64,000 nt of DNA from assembly GCA_020744225.1 (NCBI GenBank), contig JAGMWG010000020.1, positions 682,001 to 746,000 on the forward strand, written 5' to 3'. A program made the translations under genes and the position numbers. The notes beneath the pieces are model-generated. The model saw only the letters and a program-made list of their open reading frames with translations. It had not been told where the DNA came from and did no database searches. Shown here piece by piece: positions 45,432-57,088 of this stretch. Position 1 is the first letter of the stretch, and the number at the start of each line of letters is the position of its first letter. This DNA is from Paraphoma chrysanthemicola (lineage: Eukaryota > Ascomycota > Dothideomycetes > Pleosporales > Phaeosphaeriaceae).

Positions 45432-47159
45432 ATGAAACTTTTCTGTTCTCTTTTAAGTTTCGCCGCGGGCGCATTGGCCCAGTATGCTACCAACAACGCA
45501 ACTTTCACCAACCCAGCGCTCCCAGGCTGGAACTCTGATCCCTCCTGCGTGCGCATCGATGATACATTTTTCTGCGTAACATCTACATTCATCGCCTTTC
45601 CTGGTCTTCCCATCTACGCGTCCAAAGACCTGCGCAATTGGAAATTGATCAGCCATGCATGGAACCGCGAATCACAACTCCCAGGCGTTAGCTGGAGCAC
45701 GACGGAGCAGCAAATGGGCATGTACGCAGCGACTATCCGCGAACATGAAGGCGAAATCTACGTTGTATGCGAGTACCTAGGCATCCCTGGGGGAATAAAG
45801 GGCGTGCTTTTCAAGACCACGGATCCATTTGATGACAAGGCGTGGAGCGATCCCGTAATTTTCAGTCCGAGTAAAATCGATCCTGATTTATTCTGGGATG
45901 ATGACGGGACGCTATATGTCGCGACTCAAGGCATTGTGCTGCAGACACTCGATCCTAAGACTGGCGAGTTAAGTCAGCCGCCTATTCCCCTCTGGAATGG
46001 CACCGGTGGTGTATGGCCTGAAGGCCCGCATATATATAAAAGAGATGGGTACTACTACCTGCTGATTGCCGAGGGCGGCACTGGAACAAACCACGCCGTG
46101 ACCATCGCGCGCGCAAAGAACATCACTGGCCCGTACGAGGCGTATGAGGGCAATCCAATCCTCACGAACCGTAAAACGAAGGAGTACTTTCAGACGGTCG
46201 GCCATGCGGATTTATTCCAAGATGCAGCAGGTAGCTGGTGGGGTATGGCTCTTGCGACACGATCCGGGCCCGAGTACAAAGTGTACCCTATGGGTCGTGA
46301 ATCTGTGCTTTTTCCCGTGACATGGGAAGAAGGCGAGTGGCCTGTGCTGCAGCCTGTTCGCGGCAACATGAGCGGATGGCCGTCGATGCCTGCGATGAGT
46401 CTCGATGTTCCTGGCTCCGGAAAGTGGCATTCTCATCCGGATGTTTACGATTTCAAAGCGAATAGCTCGGTGCCGAATAATTTGGTCCATTGGCGCGTGC
46501 CTGCTGAAGGTGCGTTTCAAATCACGGAGGAGGGACTGGAGGTCAGACCATCGAGGAATAATTTGACTGGTATACCATTTGGGGACGTCGAGCTTAGCGG
46601 TCAACGAGGGCTTTCGTTTATTGGGCGCAGGCAGACAGATACGCTATTCAAGTACAGCGTAGATCTAGTTTCGACGCCACAATCCGCAGACCAGGAAGCT
46701 GGTGTTACCATCTTCCTCACGCAAGTGAACCACATCGATCTTGGCGTCGTTTATTTGCAGGAATCGAATGCGACGAACTCAAAGGGCCGACTCCACATTC
46801 GCTTCCGGGTCGAGAGCCAGAACGTTGGTGTCGCAGTTCCACAAGAACAGCTCGTGCCTGTCCCAGCTGAGTGGGAGGCGTCGCCAATCCGTCTTGAGAT
46901 ATCAACACCAAACAACGTCACATACGAGCTGTCTGCGATGTCAGCGGAGAACCCACAGGAGTCGCTGAAGATCGGGACTGCTTCGGCTGCACTTGTTTCA
47001 GGAGGAAATGGGACATTCGTGGGGAGTTTGATTGGAGCTTACGCCACGTGCAACGGCGCTGGTGAAGGGGTGCAGTGTCCTGGAGGTGAGGCGGCGGTTT
47101 TCAAGCGATGGAGATATGAAGGATTGGGACAGCAGATTGCGGCGGACGTAATAGTCTAG
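45432..47159 (+). CDS. Secreted GH43 glycosidase (beta-xylosidase/arabinofuranosidase type)
   Basis: Single exon, 575 residues. MKLFCSLLSFAAGALAQ is a signal peptide ending in a typical Ala-Gln cleavage site. The five-bladed propeller signatures of GH43 are visible: NPALPGWNSDPSCVRIDDTF (catalytic-base Asp), KIDPDLFWDDDGTLY (pKa-modulating Asp), GGVWPEGPHIYKRDGYYYLL (acid Glu) and VGHADLFQDAAGSWWGMAL. The C-terminal about 200 residues form the concanavalin-like beta-sandwich often attached to these enzymes (LSFIGRRQTDTLFKYSVDL, QEAGVTIFLTQVNHIDLGV). It would release arabinose or xylose from plant-wall side chains; exact specificity cannot be told from sequence. It is flanked by pectin-degrading genes, hinting at arabinan or pectic side-chain use. 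Several N-glycosylation sequons are present. Confidence 0.9.
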   Translation: MKLFCSLLSFAAGALAQYATNNATFTNPALPGWNSDPSCVRIDDTFFCVTSTFIAFPGLPIYASKDLRNWKLISHAWNRESQLPGVSWSTTEQQMGMYAATIREHEGEIYVVCEYLGIPGGIKGVLFKTTDPFDDKAWSDPVIFSPSKIDPDLFWDDDGTLYVATQGIVLQTLDPKTGELSQPPIPLWNGTGGVWPEGPHIYKRDGYYYLLIAEGGTGTNHAVTIARAKNITGPYEAYEGNPILTNRKTKEYFQTVGHADLFQDAAGSWWGMALATRSGPEYKVYPMGRESVLFPVTWEEGEWPVLQPVRGNMSGWPSMPAMSLDVPGSGKWHSHPDVYDFKANSSVPNNLVHWRVPAEGAFQITEEGLEVRPSRNNLTGIPFGDVELSGQRGLSFIGRRQTDTLFKYSVDLVSTPQSADQEAGVTIFLTQVNHIDLGVVYLQESNATNSKGRLHIRFRVESQNVGVAVPQEQLVPVPAEWEASPIRLEISTPNNVTYELSAMSAENPQESLKIGTASAALVSGGNGTFVGSLIGAYATCNGAGEGVQCPGGEAAVFKRWRYEGLGQQIAADVIV

Positions 47160-47827
47160 AGGCGGGGGTACTTCGAGAGATTTCTCGGCGAAATCACGAG
47201 TAATGGACAGTGCAGTTGAGAACCATGTCCCCTACCACGTGAAAGACCTAACTTCTGCATTGTACCTGACAGACGCACACGAGCAACGAAGCAGCGACAA
47301 GCAACGCCACATTCCGTGTCCACCCCACCAAACCCCCATCTCACCCGCCCGCACATTTCCATCCCGCAAAATCAATAGCTTCTCCAACCCCGTGTCCTTC
47401 CCCCATGCCTCAAACGGCAGTACCGAACCGTAAACCATGCACCAAATATCCGGGTCGTCGTAATGTCCCCTTGATGCGGCTATCATCCGGGGTGCGCAAA
47501 ACTTCCACCAATGCGATGGCCAAGAAACCAAGGCGTGTGGAGAAAGCTTGGCCCCTTGCCGCTTAGCGCCACCAAGTAGCACCGAGGAAACTGGGGATCT
47601 TTCGTGGAGAAATGAGAGACAATTAATCCGCTGCTGTAAGCCACAGGAATGGTATGGGGTTTGTGCTCCGCGGTAGAACGCCACCGTGGAGGGTGATTAT
47701 GTAGGCGAACATGGGTATATGAAGGCCATGCGCTGATTGCATGTTTTGAGGCATCGGCTTTCCGGGGTCTTTCGTACTTTTTGAAACTTCAAGAATTCTT
47801 CTGTCTTGACTTTAAGAAAGTTTCACG
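47160..47827. other. Intergenic
   Basis: Promoter of the polygalacturonase gene. The minus-strand ORF here (47232-47684) has no motif and overlaps other frames. Confidence 0.5.
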
Positions 47828-49327
47828 ATGCGCATCTCAGACTTCCTAACGCTGGGTTTGCTCCAAGCCTCGGCATCGTTTGCATCGCCTCACGAAGTGC
47901 GCAATGATAAGGGCAAGCCATCAAAGCGACCTAACCACCCCATCTCGCCGCATCACATCAAACCAATTCCTACATCTCCGGAACGCACCAAGACATGCGT
48001 CCTCAAAGCTCAAGGCAACGGCACCGACGATGCGGCAAATATCCTGAAAGCGATTAAGAAATGCAACAATGGCGGCCACGTCATTTTCCCTAAGGACCAG
48101 AAGTTCACCATTGGAACGGCGCTGGATCTGACTTTCTTGAAACATATTGATCTCGGCAAGTTTTTCTCCTTTCCTGTTCCTTATTCCTACAAAGACAAAA
48201 AGCACATCCACTTCCTTACTCCCATACCCACGTAAAAGCAGGAAAATCAAATAGAAACACGTGACTAACAAGTATAATCAGATATCCAAGGCACCATCCA
48301 ATTCACAAACGACACCGACTACTGGCAGAAAAACGCCTTCTACCAAGTCTACCAAAACGCCACCACCTTCTTCCAACTCGGCGGCACCGACGTGAACGTC
48401 TACGGCGGTGGCACGCTCGACGGCAACGGCCAAGCCTGGTACGATCTGTACGCGTCTAACATCTACATCCTTCGCCCCATTCTCTTCGGCACAATCGGGC
48501 TCAAGACGGGCCGCATCGAGGATCTGAAGCTCCGGTACTCGCCGCAATGGTACAATTTGGTCGCTAACAGCACCGACGTGGTGTTTTCCAACATTGACAT
48601 CGAAGGCGATAGTGTCAGTAAGAATCCAGCCAAGAACACGGATGGATGGGATACATATCGCAGCGACAACATCGTGATTCAGAACAGCAACATCAACAAC
48701 GGCGATGACTGTGTCAGTTTCAAGCCCAATAGCACAAACATCCTGGTCCAGAACCTCGTCTGCAACGGCTCGCACGGCATCAGCGTCGGGTCGCTGGGCC
48801 AGTATGTCGGCGAAGTAGACTACGTTGAGAACGTGTATATCTACAACATCAGCATGTCCAACGCGTCCGACGGCGCGCGGATAAAAGTCTGGCCTGGCAG
48901 CGCATCCGCGCTTTCTGGTGACTTGCAGGGTGGCGGCGGAAGCGGCGCAGTCAAGAACATTACGTACGACACGATGAAGTTGTCGAATGTCGACTACGCA
49001 ATTGAAATCACGCAGTGCTACGGGCAGAAGAATATCACGTTGTGCAACCAGTTTCCGTCGAAGTTGACGATTAGCGATGTTACGATTAAGCATTTCTCTG
49101 GCACGACGAGCAAGAAGTATCAGCCGCTGATTGGGTATTTGGTGTGTTCGAGTCCGTCGGTGTGCAGCGACATTACGATTGAGGATGTCAATGTGAAGAG
49201 TCCGAATGGGACGAATTTGTACACGTGTGGAAGTATTGATGGGATTGAGAAGCAGGTGAATTGCACGACGGGAGGAAGTAAAGGTGGGAACTCGAAGAGG
49301 GCGGCGGATTTGTGGAGTATGGAATAG
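47828..49327 (+). CDS. Exo-polygalacturonase (GH28)
   Basis: Two exons: 47828-48155 and 48282-49327, 457 residues. The 126-bp intron uses a GC donor (G followed by GCAAGT) and an ATCAG acceptor; only this choice joins HIDL to DIQGTIQFTNDTDYW in frame. MRISDFLTLGLLQASASFA is the signal peptide. GH28 motifs: NTDGWDTYRSDNIVI (NTD), NGDDCVSFKPNSTNILVQN (DD), GSHGISVGSLG (GHG-like) and DGARIKVWPG (RIK), the four strictly conserved catalytic/binding sites. The family's exo-acting members cleave galacturonate from the ends of homogalacturonan, and the unusual lengths and motifs here favour the exo subgroup. Secreted; part of the pectin neighbourhood. Confidence 0.92.
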
Positions 49328-52195
49328 ATATAATGGATATGTAAAATAGTGTAGTGGAAATCATGACAGCGAATGGTCTTTGAACTAGTCCTCATGTGCG
49401 TTATTTGTTGACAAGGCTTGAGCTTGAATTCACTTATTGCGTTTCGAACACGACCATAGAAGTGTTGACTTACGTCGCATCTGAAGGCAGGCTGCTAACT
49501 TTCTCAATCCAGGGTTGGCACCCAAAAGGCTTATAATTTACGCGAGATCGATGCTATGGCAGATGTGCTATGCTCTTTCGATCCCGATCCGTATCAGAAG
49601 GCAGCCGGGACCTGACCCGTGGATTAGCGATCTTAGTTCAAACTGGGCTCTGGTTTCGACTCATCAGATAAGGATCCCGGCGTACCTTGAATGTCCCCAA
49701 GTTGGGAGGCTTCGGTACACACTTTCGTCCTAGGTTACCGGATTTTCTCCACGGTAGCACCCGCGAAAGACGTGGTGTAATAGTAGCCTCAGGGATACAA
49801 AGACGTGCCTCGGAGCTTTAAACGGATGCCGGCATGGAGGTGCGGTCCGAAGCCACATGACGGCGGCTGCAGGGTCGAGGCGATAGTCGGCTGCTGTCCA
49901 ACATATATGCCGAAGTGCGACGACTTGTATCCTCGAAGTGATGTTAGTGTGGGATTATGGGCTGAGTAGCGATGATCCCTGTCTCCAGAGCTGCAGCCCA
50001 TCAATTCCACCTGCTCCCCGGTTACGAGCGGCGTTGCGCATTGGGTCCGTCTGTAGACTTCGCCGCGCACGGATGCTTGTTGATTGATACGTCAAAGGCA
50101 CCAGGATGTCGAGGTAAGCGACAGGATCTCCTGAAATGGCTGGCTGCAGACACGGGACTTCAACGGTAGAGTACTGCAAGTCGGTTGCGGGCAGATGAAT
50201 CTCGATAGCATCGGACTGCAACAATGGCGGACCATAGCATTAGCGAAATCTCATCAGACCGCGATTGATTGCCGAAGAAGATCGCATGTTCATGCCGAAA
50301 ATTAAGGTTCGGCTGGGCTCCGACAGGCATTCGGGGAGAGGAGCCTCGAGCTGCGGGTCACTTCAGTGTCCCACGTTTTTGGCCTGAGCTGCTACGAACA
50401 ACAAAGCTCCTGGGCCGTCAAAGCGGCTCCCTGAGAGCGATGATGTCCCGGACTCGTCGAAGGTGGCACCAGACCCGAGCAAGAAATGAGAAATTGACAG
50501 GACCTTGGCCACCCACGCCTTGAGCGCCACCATTCGTATGACAAGGTTCATATCGCGCGTCCAGACTAGCAATATGGCCATTTAGATTGCCATGCTGCCC
50601 TCATCAGGCATGCATGGCTCGATCATACGGCGCAGCTTGTACCCGTAGTGAATGAGTGTGGCTTGTAGACGCCATGTAACACATGTATGAGTACCCCAAT
50701 GCCGTCACTTCTGAGTACAGGATCGACGCCTTCCCGTTCAATCGTAGCGCGAACCAGGGGGAAGCGGAATAGTACTCAGAAAAGCCACGATCTGCAGGTA
50801 AGATGTCAGCGTTGCCCTAATTGGGCATAGGCTACTCAACCTCAAATCGGATGCTCGACCTCAAGCCCAAATCAGGCCATTAGTGCTCTTCGCTTCGGTG
50901 GTGTATTCAAAGAGGCTGTGCTGTTGTGCGTCGTAACAAGAACGGTGTAACGGCTCAAGTCGGCTGAAGGACCAAGTAGATGATGCAGAGTGCATGCAGC
51001 CAATTCGCGCGACCATCTGAAACACCTTTTGCTCGCTTCGAGTAAATCCGACCTTGATTTGTGTGCAATCCGCCAGGCGCATTTGCGCCTACACTTTGCT
51101 GACGGAGGGATATGCGGTTGACGACAGGGAGGAAGTTGCGTGATCGGAGCTTGCGGCGCCTCAATGCGGAGGAAAACTTTACAGCCACTGTACGACGGCC
51201 TTCCCACGTTCCGAAGCAACAGCGTTATCGCGACGTGTAACGTGCGCACGTATAGTATACAGTTCCAAGACCGATCGGTCAGCGGGGCAGTATGTCGAGC
51301 TTCCGATGTGACGGGCGTGCATCCACAGCTGTCCTCTGCATCTTGAAGGACTATGAGTCCGGAATAAATACCCTTACCTTGCTCGTATACCGAAATTATG
51401 ATCGCAACTCTTGTTCCGTTGCAGCCATGCTGATCAATCAGCAGTCGTCGAAGGTAGTCCCGGCCTCGAAGCATGCGTGCAGGTACAGGTAGTGTAAACG
51501 TTACGCCAACGGCAAAAAGTAATTCAGTGCGCTCGGCTCGTGCCGTTTCCCATGAGGTGTGGCAAAGGTACCTCGCTTCTGGAAGTTCCCGGGTGCTCCG
51601 TAGGGTTGTCTGGTGCTACAAGCATGGTATGCTGGATCGTTGGCGACGTAAGAGGATCAAAGTGGCGCTCGTTTGGCCGCATGTAGGTTAGTGAGTTAGT
51701 GGGGTTGTAACGTCTGTTCATCTCTATTGAGTGGCTTCTACAGGCGATGTAGTCAACCTCCGTGGAAGATGCGACGGATGGGCATGGTGAGATGCGGGTC
51801 TGAGACGAGGACGTTTGGATTGTGTTGTGTTGATTCGAGAAATCGCGTCGGGGGCGGATGTCGTGCTCGATCCTGGGAACCTTGGAAGGAGCGACACTTG
51901 AAAAGTGCATGACTTGCAACGAGGGCATCCACAAGCATACCATAATACTCTATTATTCATGATCATATTCATAAACATTTGATATGTGAAACCCAAGTCC
52001 AACAACGCAGCGCTATGCAAGACTAAAAGCAAAGTTGAACCTGACCGCACCTTCAGGGTCTTTTCAGAAAGACATAAGTACAAATGGAAACGAACAGACC
52101 GAAACGCACAACTTCGTACCACCATGATAGCCCCATGGGACATGCGGCAAGGGTACACGATCCGAATCAGCGTCTACGACATGACAATCCCACGC
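49328..52195. other. Long intergenic region, no supported gene
   Basis: 2.9 kb. All candidate frames (for example 50872-51474 on the minus strand) are overlapped by others, lack splice support and lack motifs. No tandem repeats recognised. Confidence 0.5.
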
Positions 52196-53808
52196 TCACC
52201 CCACATACTCCTGATACACCATCTCGTCAAGCACACACGGCCCACCCAGACTCAAGTCCTCATTCCAGCCCCCTGAACTATGCGGCGTCCTGGGATCGCT
52301 TGCAGGCGGACTGGGGCTGTCCGTGAATAACGGCTCGCTCGCATTTTGGTCTAGGACGTATGCTGTGTCGCCCATGGTCATGCCTTGCGCTAGCGGCGAG
52401 CCGGTGTACGATCGCGCTGAGCTGAAGAGATCGAGTGCGTTGCCCATGAGCGGATTGCCAAAGTCATGCGGATCGGCCTTGATGGAGTGCGTGAAGTCGA
52501 CATCCGAGCCGTAGAGTGGCGATGACGGATACGACATCGACGTCTCGGTGTAGTATGCTGGATCGAAGGCGGCTGGGACTGACCGTGCAATATAGGGTTC
52601 GCTCCGGTGGTGCTCATGCATGCGCTTCGAGCGGCGCAGATTGGCTGAGCGACGTGCAGCTTGGCCGCCTTTCGCGCCGGATGCTTGTCGCTGGGGCTGA
52701 GGTTGCTGATTGCGGTGGGCACGCTTGTTCGGCTGCTTGCTACGGTAGCGTGTCGTCGATTTAACGCCATCGCGCAGTGCCTCCGCGGTTAGGCGCCACA
52801 TGTAGCCTTTCCGACTCTCTTCGCACGGTTGGTCTACTTTCTCGAATGCCTGTAGTATGTGAGCTAGGGTACGTCCAAATGCATGTATTATGGCACACTT
52901 ACACCATTCATGGACAGGTTGTGCCGGATGCTGTTCTGCCAACCCTTAGTCTCGGAGACCGAGGCCTTGTCCGTATGCTTCTTGAACCAGTCGTAGATGT
53001 CGCGAAGGATCATGGTGTGGTCGTCTGCTTCCAGAAGTGCTTTGTATATGAGCTGAGCATACGGCTGCTCCTTGTCGAGTGCACTGAGCTCGCCACCATT
53101 ATCGCGAGGGTACTTCGACAGGTCATCGCCCGGTGCGGAAGGTGTGGAAGGGCGTGTGATATCGGAGTAAGGGCTAAGGTAGCCACTGTGATCCTCCTGC
53201 TTGATGTGTGTACCGTAATGATGCTCATAGTCGTCGCTGATCTGCATGACATGGTCATTCAAACCAGGCTCGGAAAGCGTTGTCAGGTCGTGGTGTCCTT
53301 GAGGCTCGATTTGGTACGCCGCCGGGGGGTAAGCACCCGAAGTAGCGTCAATTGCCGGCAAGCCAGTGAGATCAGGACCTCCATATGAGCGTGGACAGCT
53401 ATAGTTCGGATATCGTGATGCGTATGTAAGGTTGATATTGTCGTTGTAAGACAGCCCATTCTGGGCATAATGGTAGAAGTCGCTTGACGGAGCGAAAGCT
53501 TGGTGAATTTGGTAGTCAGCGCTACTGTGGCTGGTGGGATTAAGGCCAAAGCCGTGTGTCGCGGTCCAGTGTATTGACTCCGGTTCTTCGAGACTCATAA
53601 CTGCGGGCGAGGGGGATTGATCTTGGGTTGATGGCAGTTCGTGGCTGATGGACGAAGGTTCGAGAGGCGAGTTTGGTGAAGCTGACAACGTATCCTGGGA
53701 AAGGAGAGGATGTTGTGCACCAAGTACGTCTGTCGATGACCGGATGCTACCGAGGTCGCCAGCAAGGTCTGTGGGAAACGGCTCTTGGGCCGATCGCGAA
53801 TGTGGCAT
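52196..53808 (-). CDS. Forkhead transcription factor
   Basis: Two exons: 53808-52903 and 52849-52196 (53-bp intron, GTAAGT to CTACAG), 519 residues. The intron splits the DNA-binding domain. Before it, QPYAQLIYKALLEADDHTMI, RDIYDWFKKHTDKASVSETK and GWQNSIRHNLSMNG give the recognition helix (NSIRHNLS); after it come AFEKVDQPCEESRKGYMWRL and TAEAL. The forkhead starts with QPYAQ rather than the more usual PPYSY. An N-terminal 240-residue Ser/Pro/Tyr-rich region and a C-terminal region with basic patches (RRSANLRRSKRMHEHHRSEP) are probably activation and regulatory segments. Forkhead factors bind winged-helix sites and regulate cell cycle or development; the exact orthologue is not clear. Confidence 0.92.
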
Positions 53809-55058
53809 CACCGTTGCGCTGTCGAATGCTGATAAGCTGGACTACAACTGACGGCGAGCGTATCAGCGAAATCGGCGAGCCAGCACTGCCTGTACCACCA
53901 AAGGAATGACAAGACTAAGATAGGCAATATGGTCTGAACCGATACCAGGACAAGTGAAGCGCCCGTCGAGACATTTAGCTACTCCGACTTTCCCCAAGGA
54001 TGGGGATTGGGTGGAGACGGCTCTCATTGTAACCTAGATGCTTGATCAGACGGATGCCTGCCGCCAACACACTTGCAGCTTGGGTGCGGCTGCGCTTGGG
54101 TGCGCAAACAATCGACAGATCTGATGAAGAGAAGCAAGACCATGAATAAAACTACAGGGCTGGTGTCACGGGGCCAAACGTTCGACATATCATTGTTTCC
54201 CGGCCAGAGAAGAGCCTTGACCCTTGCACTAACCGCAAATCCACTGGCTGCGGGTGTGGCACAGAAAGTCATCCGCGCTGTGGTGTAATGAGGCCTGTGG
54301 ACGGGAAGTTGCATACAGCTCAGACCACCTCTGCAACATTGAGAAGCGCATCGTGTTGGAGCGGAAGGGCGCTGCATCTTCCGGCTTCCATGCAGCTCTT
54401 CCAGAAAAGAACAACAAAGGCAATCGTACCTGGCGTAGAATGAGCGGCCGAGTACTCCCAGTCCACACCAGAAGACAAAGCGCTTTCAGAACTTGTTGCA
54501 TTGTCAACGAGCAATTGAATGCGCTTAAGACATTCACTCATGTGCAAACATTGCCCGAAGAGGTGATTTAATGGTCATTATGTGCGAGCGCGGAAACTTA
54601 GCCAGAAGCAATCTGCCCGCAAAGCAGAAGCATCAGCGGCAATCCGTTTGGGCTAGGCCTACCGCTGTCTTGTCGCACAATTCCAGTCCTTGCGGCCTCA
54701 TGCTCCGGTGAAGCTCGTTGCCCTGATCCTATGGCGGTGGTTGCTTGTCCCTCATTGGTTGCAGTGCGGTAAGGTTTCCTGTCACCGCTCGAAATGGTTG
54801 GTACACCGCTAGCTGTGACCAGACTAGCGACACGAACACATGGCGAAAGAAAGCGTGGTTGGCAGATCAATTTGGTCGGTGAGGCTGCTGAGCGTCACCG
54901 CCACTGTGTCGTGGTGACAGATGATCGCACGATGGTATGAGGGGCGTGTGCCGTGCGATGCTCGTTCTACTGCAACAACAGCTATGGATGCGGAGCCTCG
55001 TAGGAGAAGCATAGGCAGTGATTGTGTGGCGAAGTGATGTGACTTTGCCGGCCTGCAT
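53809..55058. other. Intergenic (forkhead promoter, Cactin 3' flank)
   Basis: No gene supported; frames on both strands are short and overlap. Confidence 0.5.
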
Positions 55059-56823
55059 TTATTTTCGGTAGTATATCTGTGCCATGTTAGACAAGACCGT
55101 TGTATGTGTGGGGGCTGACGTACCTTTTTGAACTGGAAGTGCAATTGGAGGATTCCCTGTGTTTCGTTAGCCCAACCGCTGGCGCCAAGCAGGGTCCACT
55201 CCCGTTGCGGGTAGCAAGGACATACCTTGTCGAAACTGCTCTTGAAGCCGCGTTCTCTTTTTGCGCTGTAGTCCCATTCCTTGTCGATGATGCGGAAGGC
55301 GATGTCCTCGTAGGGCGGGCCAGCGACAAAACGGATGAGGCACGTGTCGTCCTCACCGGCAGGCGCAAAGGACTGGCCACGCTTGCGGCCGTTCTCACGC
55401 TCGATCTTGTACGTGGGTGCCTTGGCCTTATCGATGAGATCTGGATAGAAGATGTTGAACTTGTAGCCCTGCACGACCTTTGGGGGCGGGTTGTCGTGGT
55501 CGTAGTGCGTCTGGTTGTACTTGTTCCACTCGTAGCCCATCTGCACGCGATTGAAGTAGCGTGGCTTCCTGGGCTTGTAGTCACCCGCCCATCGCGGTCT
55601 GGCAGTCGCGACTTCCTCCTCAGCGGTGAAGATCTCCTCACCCTCCTCGACGCCCCTTGCCACCTCTCGCTCGTAGAGGGCCATGGTCGCCTGTGAGTAG
55701 TCTTCCTTTTCGACAGGGGCAAATCTGGACGCGCTGGTGGTGACGGCCTGGCTGGTGGCTGGCCGGTCCTCGCCCGTGCCGCGGTTCTGAGCAGCGTTTT
55801 GCATGGGAACGTAGCCAAGCTTCTGAATCTTGCGCCTTTCGTGCGCCATGTCTTCGAGGAATGTCTTCTCCTCGACCTGCGTCAGTCCCTTGTCCTCTGC
55901 ACGGAGCTTCAACAGCGGCTGGGGATCGAGCGCGGCATCGTAAGCAACAGTCGTTGTTTGGTCGTCCCTGGACTCGTCGGCAGCTTTGAGCATGTCATGT
56001 ATTTTGCCTTGAACCGAGACCGCTGCCTGCTGTTGCTGCCTGCGCAGTGCCTGCAGTCGCTCCGTGACAATGTCCTGTGAGACCCGCCGCAGCTTCGCCT
56101 TGGCCTTCCACACGCGCAGGCTCCGGAGCAACTGTTCCCAGTAGTCGTAGTCTATGGGCTCATCCGAATCAAGCTTCTTTTTGACCTGCACCTCGAGCGT
56201 CTCCAGCTGTTCGAACGTCTTGGGCGCGAGGAGCTTGTCGATATCGGCGGCTACCGAGCTCGTACCGCGGGCCTCAGCGGCGGACGACTTGGACTTGCGG
56301 CGGAGGTCTTTGCATATGGACTTGAGGGCCTGATAAGGTCAGTATGCGCAAGCTGGTAGTGTAGCATGGCACGTACATTCCAGTACTCTCTGTTGCTGCG
56401 GTTCGTCTCGAGGGTGAGGTAGTTTTCAATCTCCTTCTCCAGCTCCTGCAGGTCTTGTGCATCCAGACCTTCCAGCACACCCTCGGGATCCACCACTTCG
56501 AGCTCATGGTCTTCCACCTCGTCGTCCAAGAGGGCCTTGGTGGCATCGACAAAGCGCAGGGTAACAGCCAGCCAGTCAATGGGCTTTGCGCGGCCGCCCT
56601 TGACGCGCAACGCCGCCTTCTTCTTTGCCTGCGCGAGCACGAAGCGATCCTCGTCCGCGACCCACGCCTCTTCTGCCGCATTTGCAGTGTTTGCCTGCCT
56701 CTTTGCCGGCTTGTCGTGGGCTCGCGAATCTGCCGAGCGCTTCGCAGGGATTGTCGCAGAAGGCCCGTCGCGCTGGGGTATGCTGCGTTCGTTGCGCCAT
56801 GGCGGAGGATTGCGGGATGCCAT
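55059..56823 (-). CDS. Splicing factor Cactin
   Basis: Four exons: 56823-56377, 56329-55226, 55156-55124, 55076-55059 (introns 47, 69, 47 bp), 533 residues. The last exon is only 18 bases (IYYRK then stop), and exon 3 encodes just GILQLHFQFKK. The mid domain (YDYWEQLLRSLRVWKAKAKL) and the highly conserved C-terminal CactinC domain are present: RKPRYFNRVQMGYEWNKYNQ, THYDHDNPPPKVVQGYKFNI, FYPDLIDKAKAPTY and AGPPYEDIAFRIIDKEWDYS. The N-terminus is charged. Cactin is a nuclear spliceosome-associated protein needed for accurate splicing and, in fission yeast, telomere maintenance. Without the two tiny terminal exons the conserved C-terminus would be lost, which supports this model. Confidence 0.93.
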
Positions 56824-57088
56824 CGTCGCGGCTTATGGTGTTGTTACAGTCTTCACGCGGTGTCGCGAAATCTTTTGGTGGACGCTGCGATGCCCGAGTG
56901 ACGTACCAGCGGACCTTGAGCCGCGTCTAGACCCCTGTTCCTTGGCGTCTGCCTTTCACCCACTGCACGCCTCACACGCGATATCACATTTATGTTCGGC
57001 GCCATGTCCATCACCCTTTGCAAATTGTACGCTCTAGACTCCGCGTCGTTGCCGGTCGCGTCACATTTCCCTCTGAGACCACGTTAAC
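56824..57088. promoter_or_regulatory. Bidirectional promoter of Cactin and XLF genes
   Basis: 265 bp between two start codons that face away from each other. It must hold both promoters or a shared one. No known motif singled out. Confidence 0.5.

Noticed and set aside
47232..47684. 150-codon minus-strand frame between GH43 and polygalacturonase genes
   Set aside because: No motif, lies in a promoter region, overlaps a plus-strand frame.
50872..51474. 200-codon minus-strand frame
   Set aside because: No motif, no splice support, and overlapped by frames on the other strand.
54229..54571. Overlapping 100-codon frames in the forkhead-Cactin spacer
   Set aside because: Both strands open at once with no domain signature.
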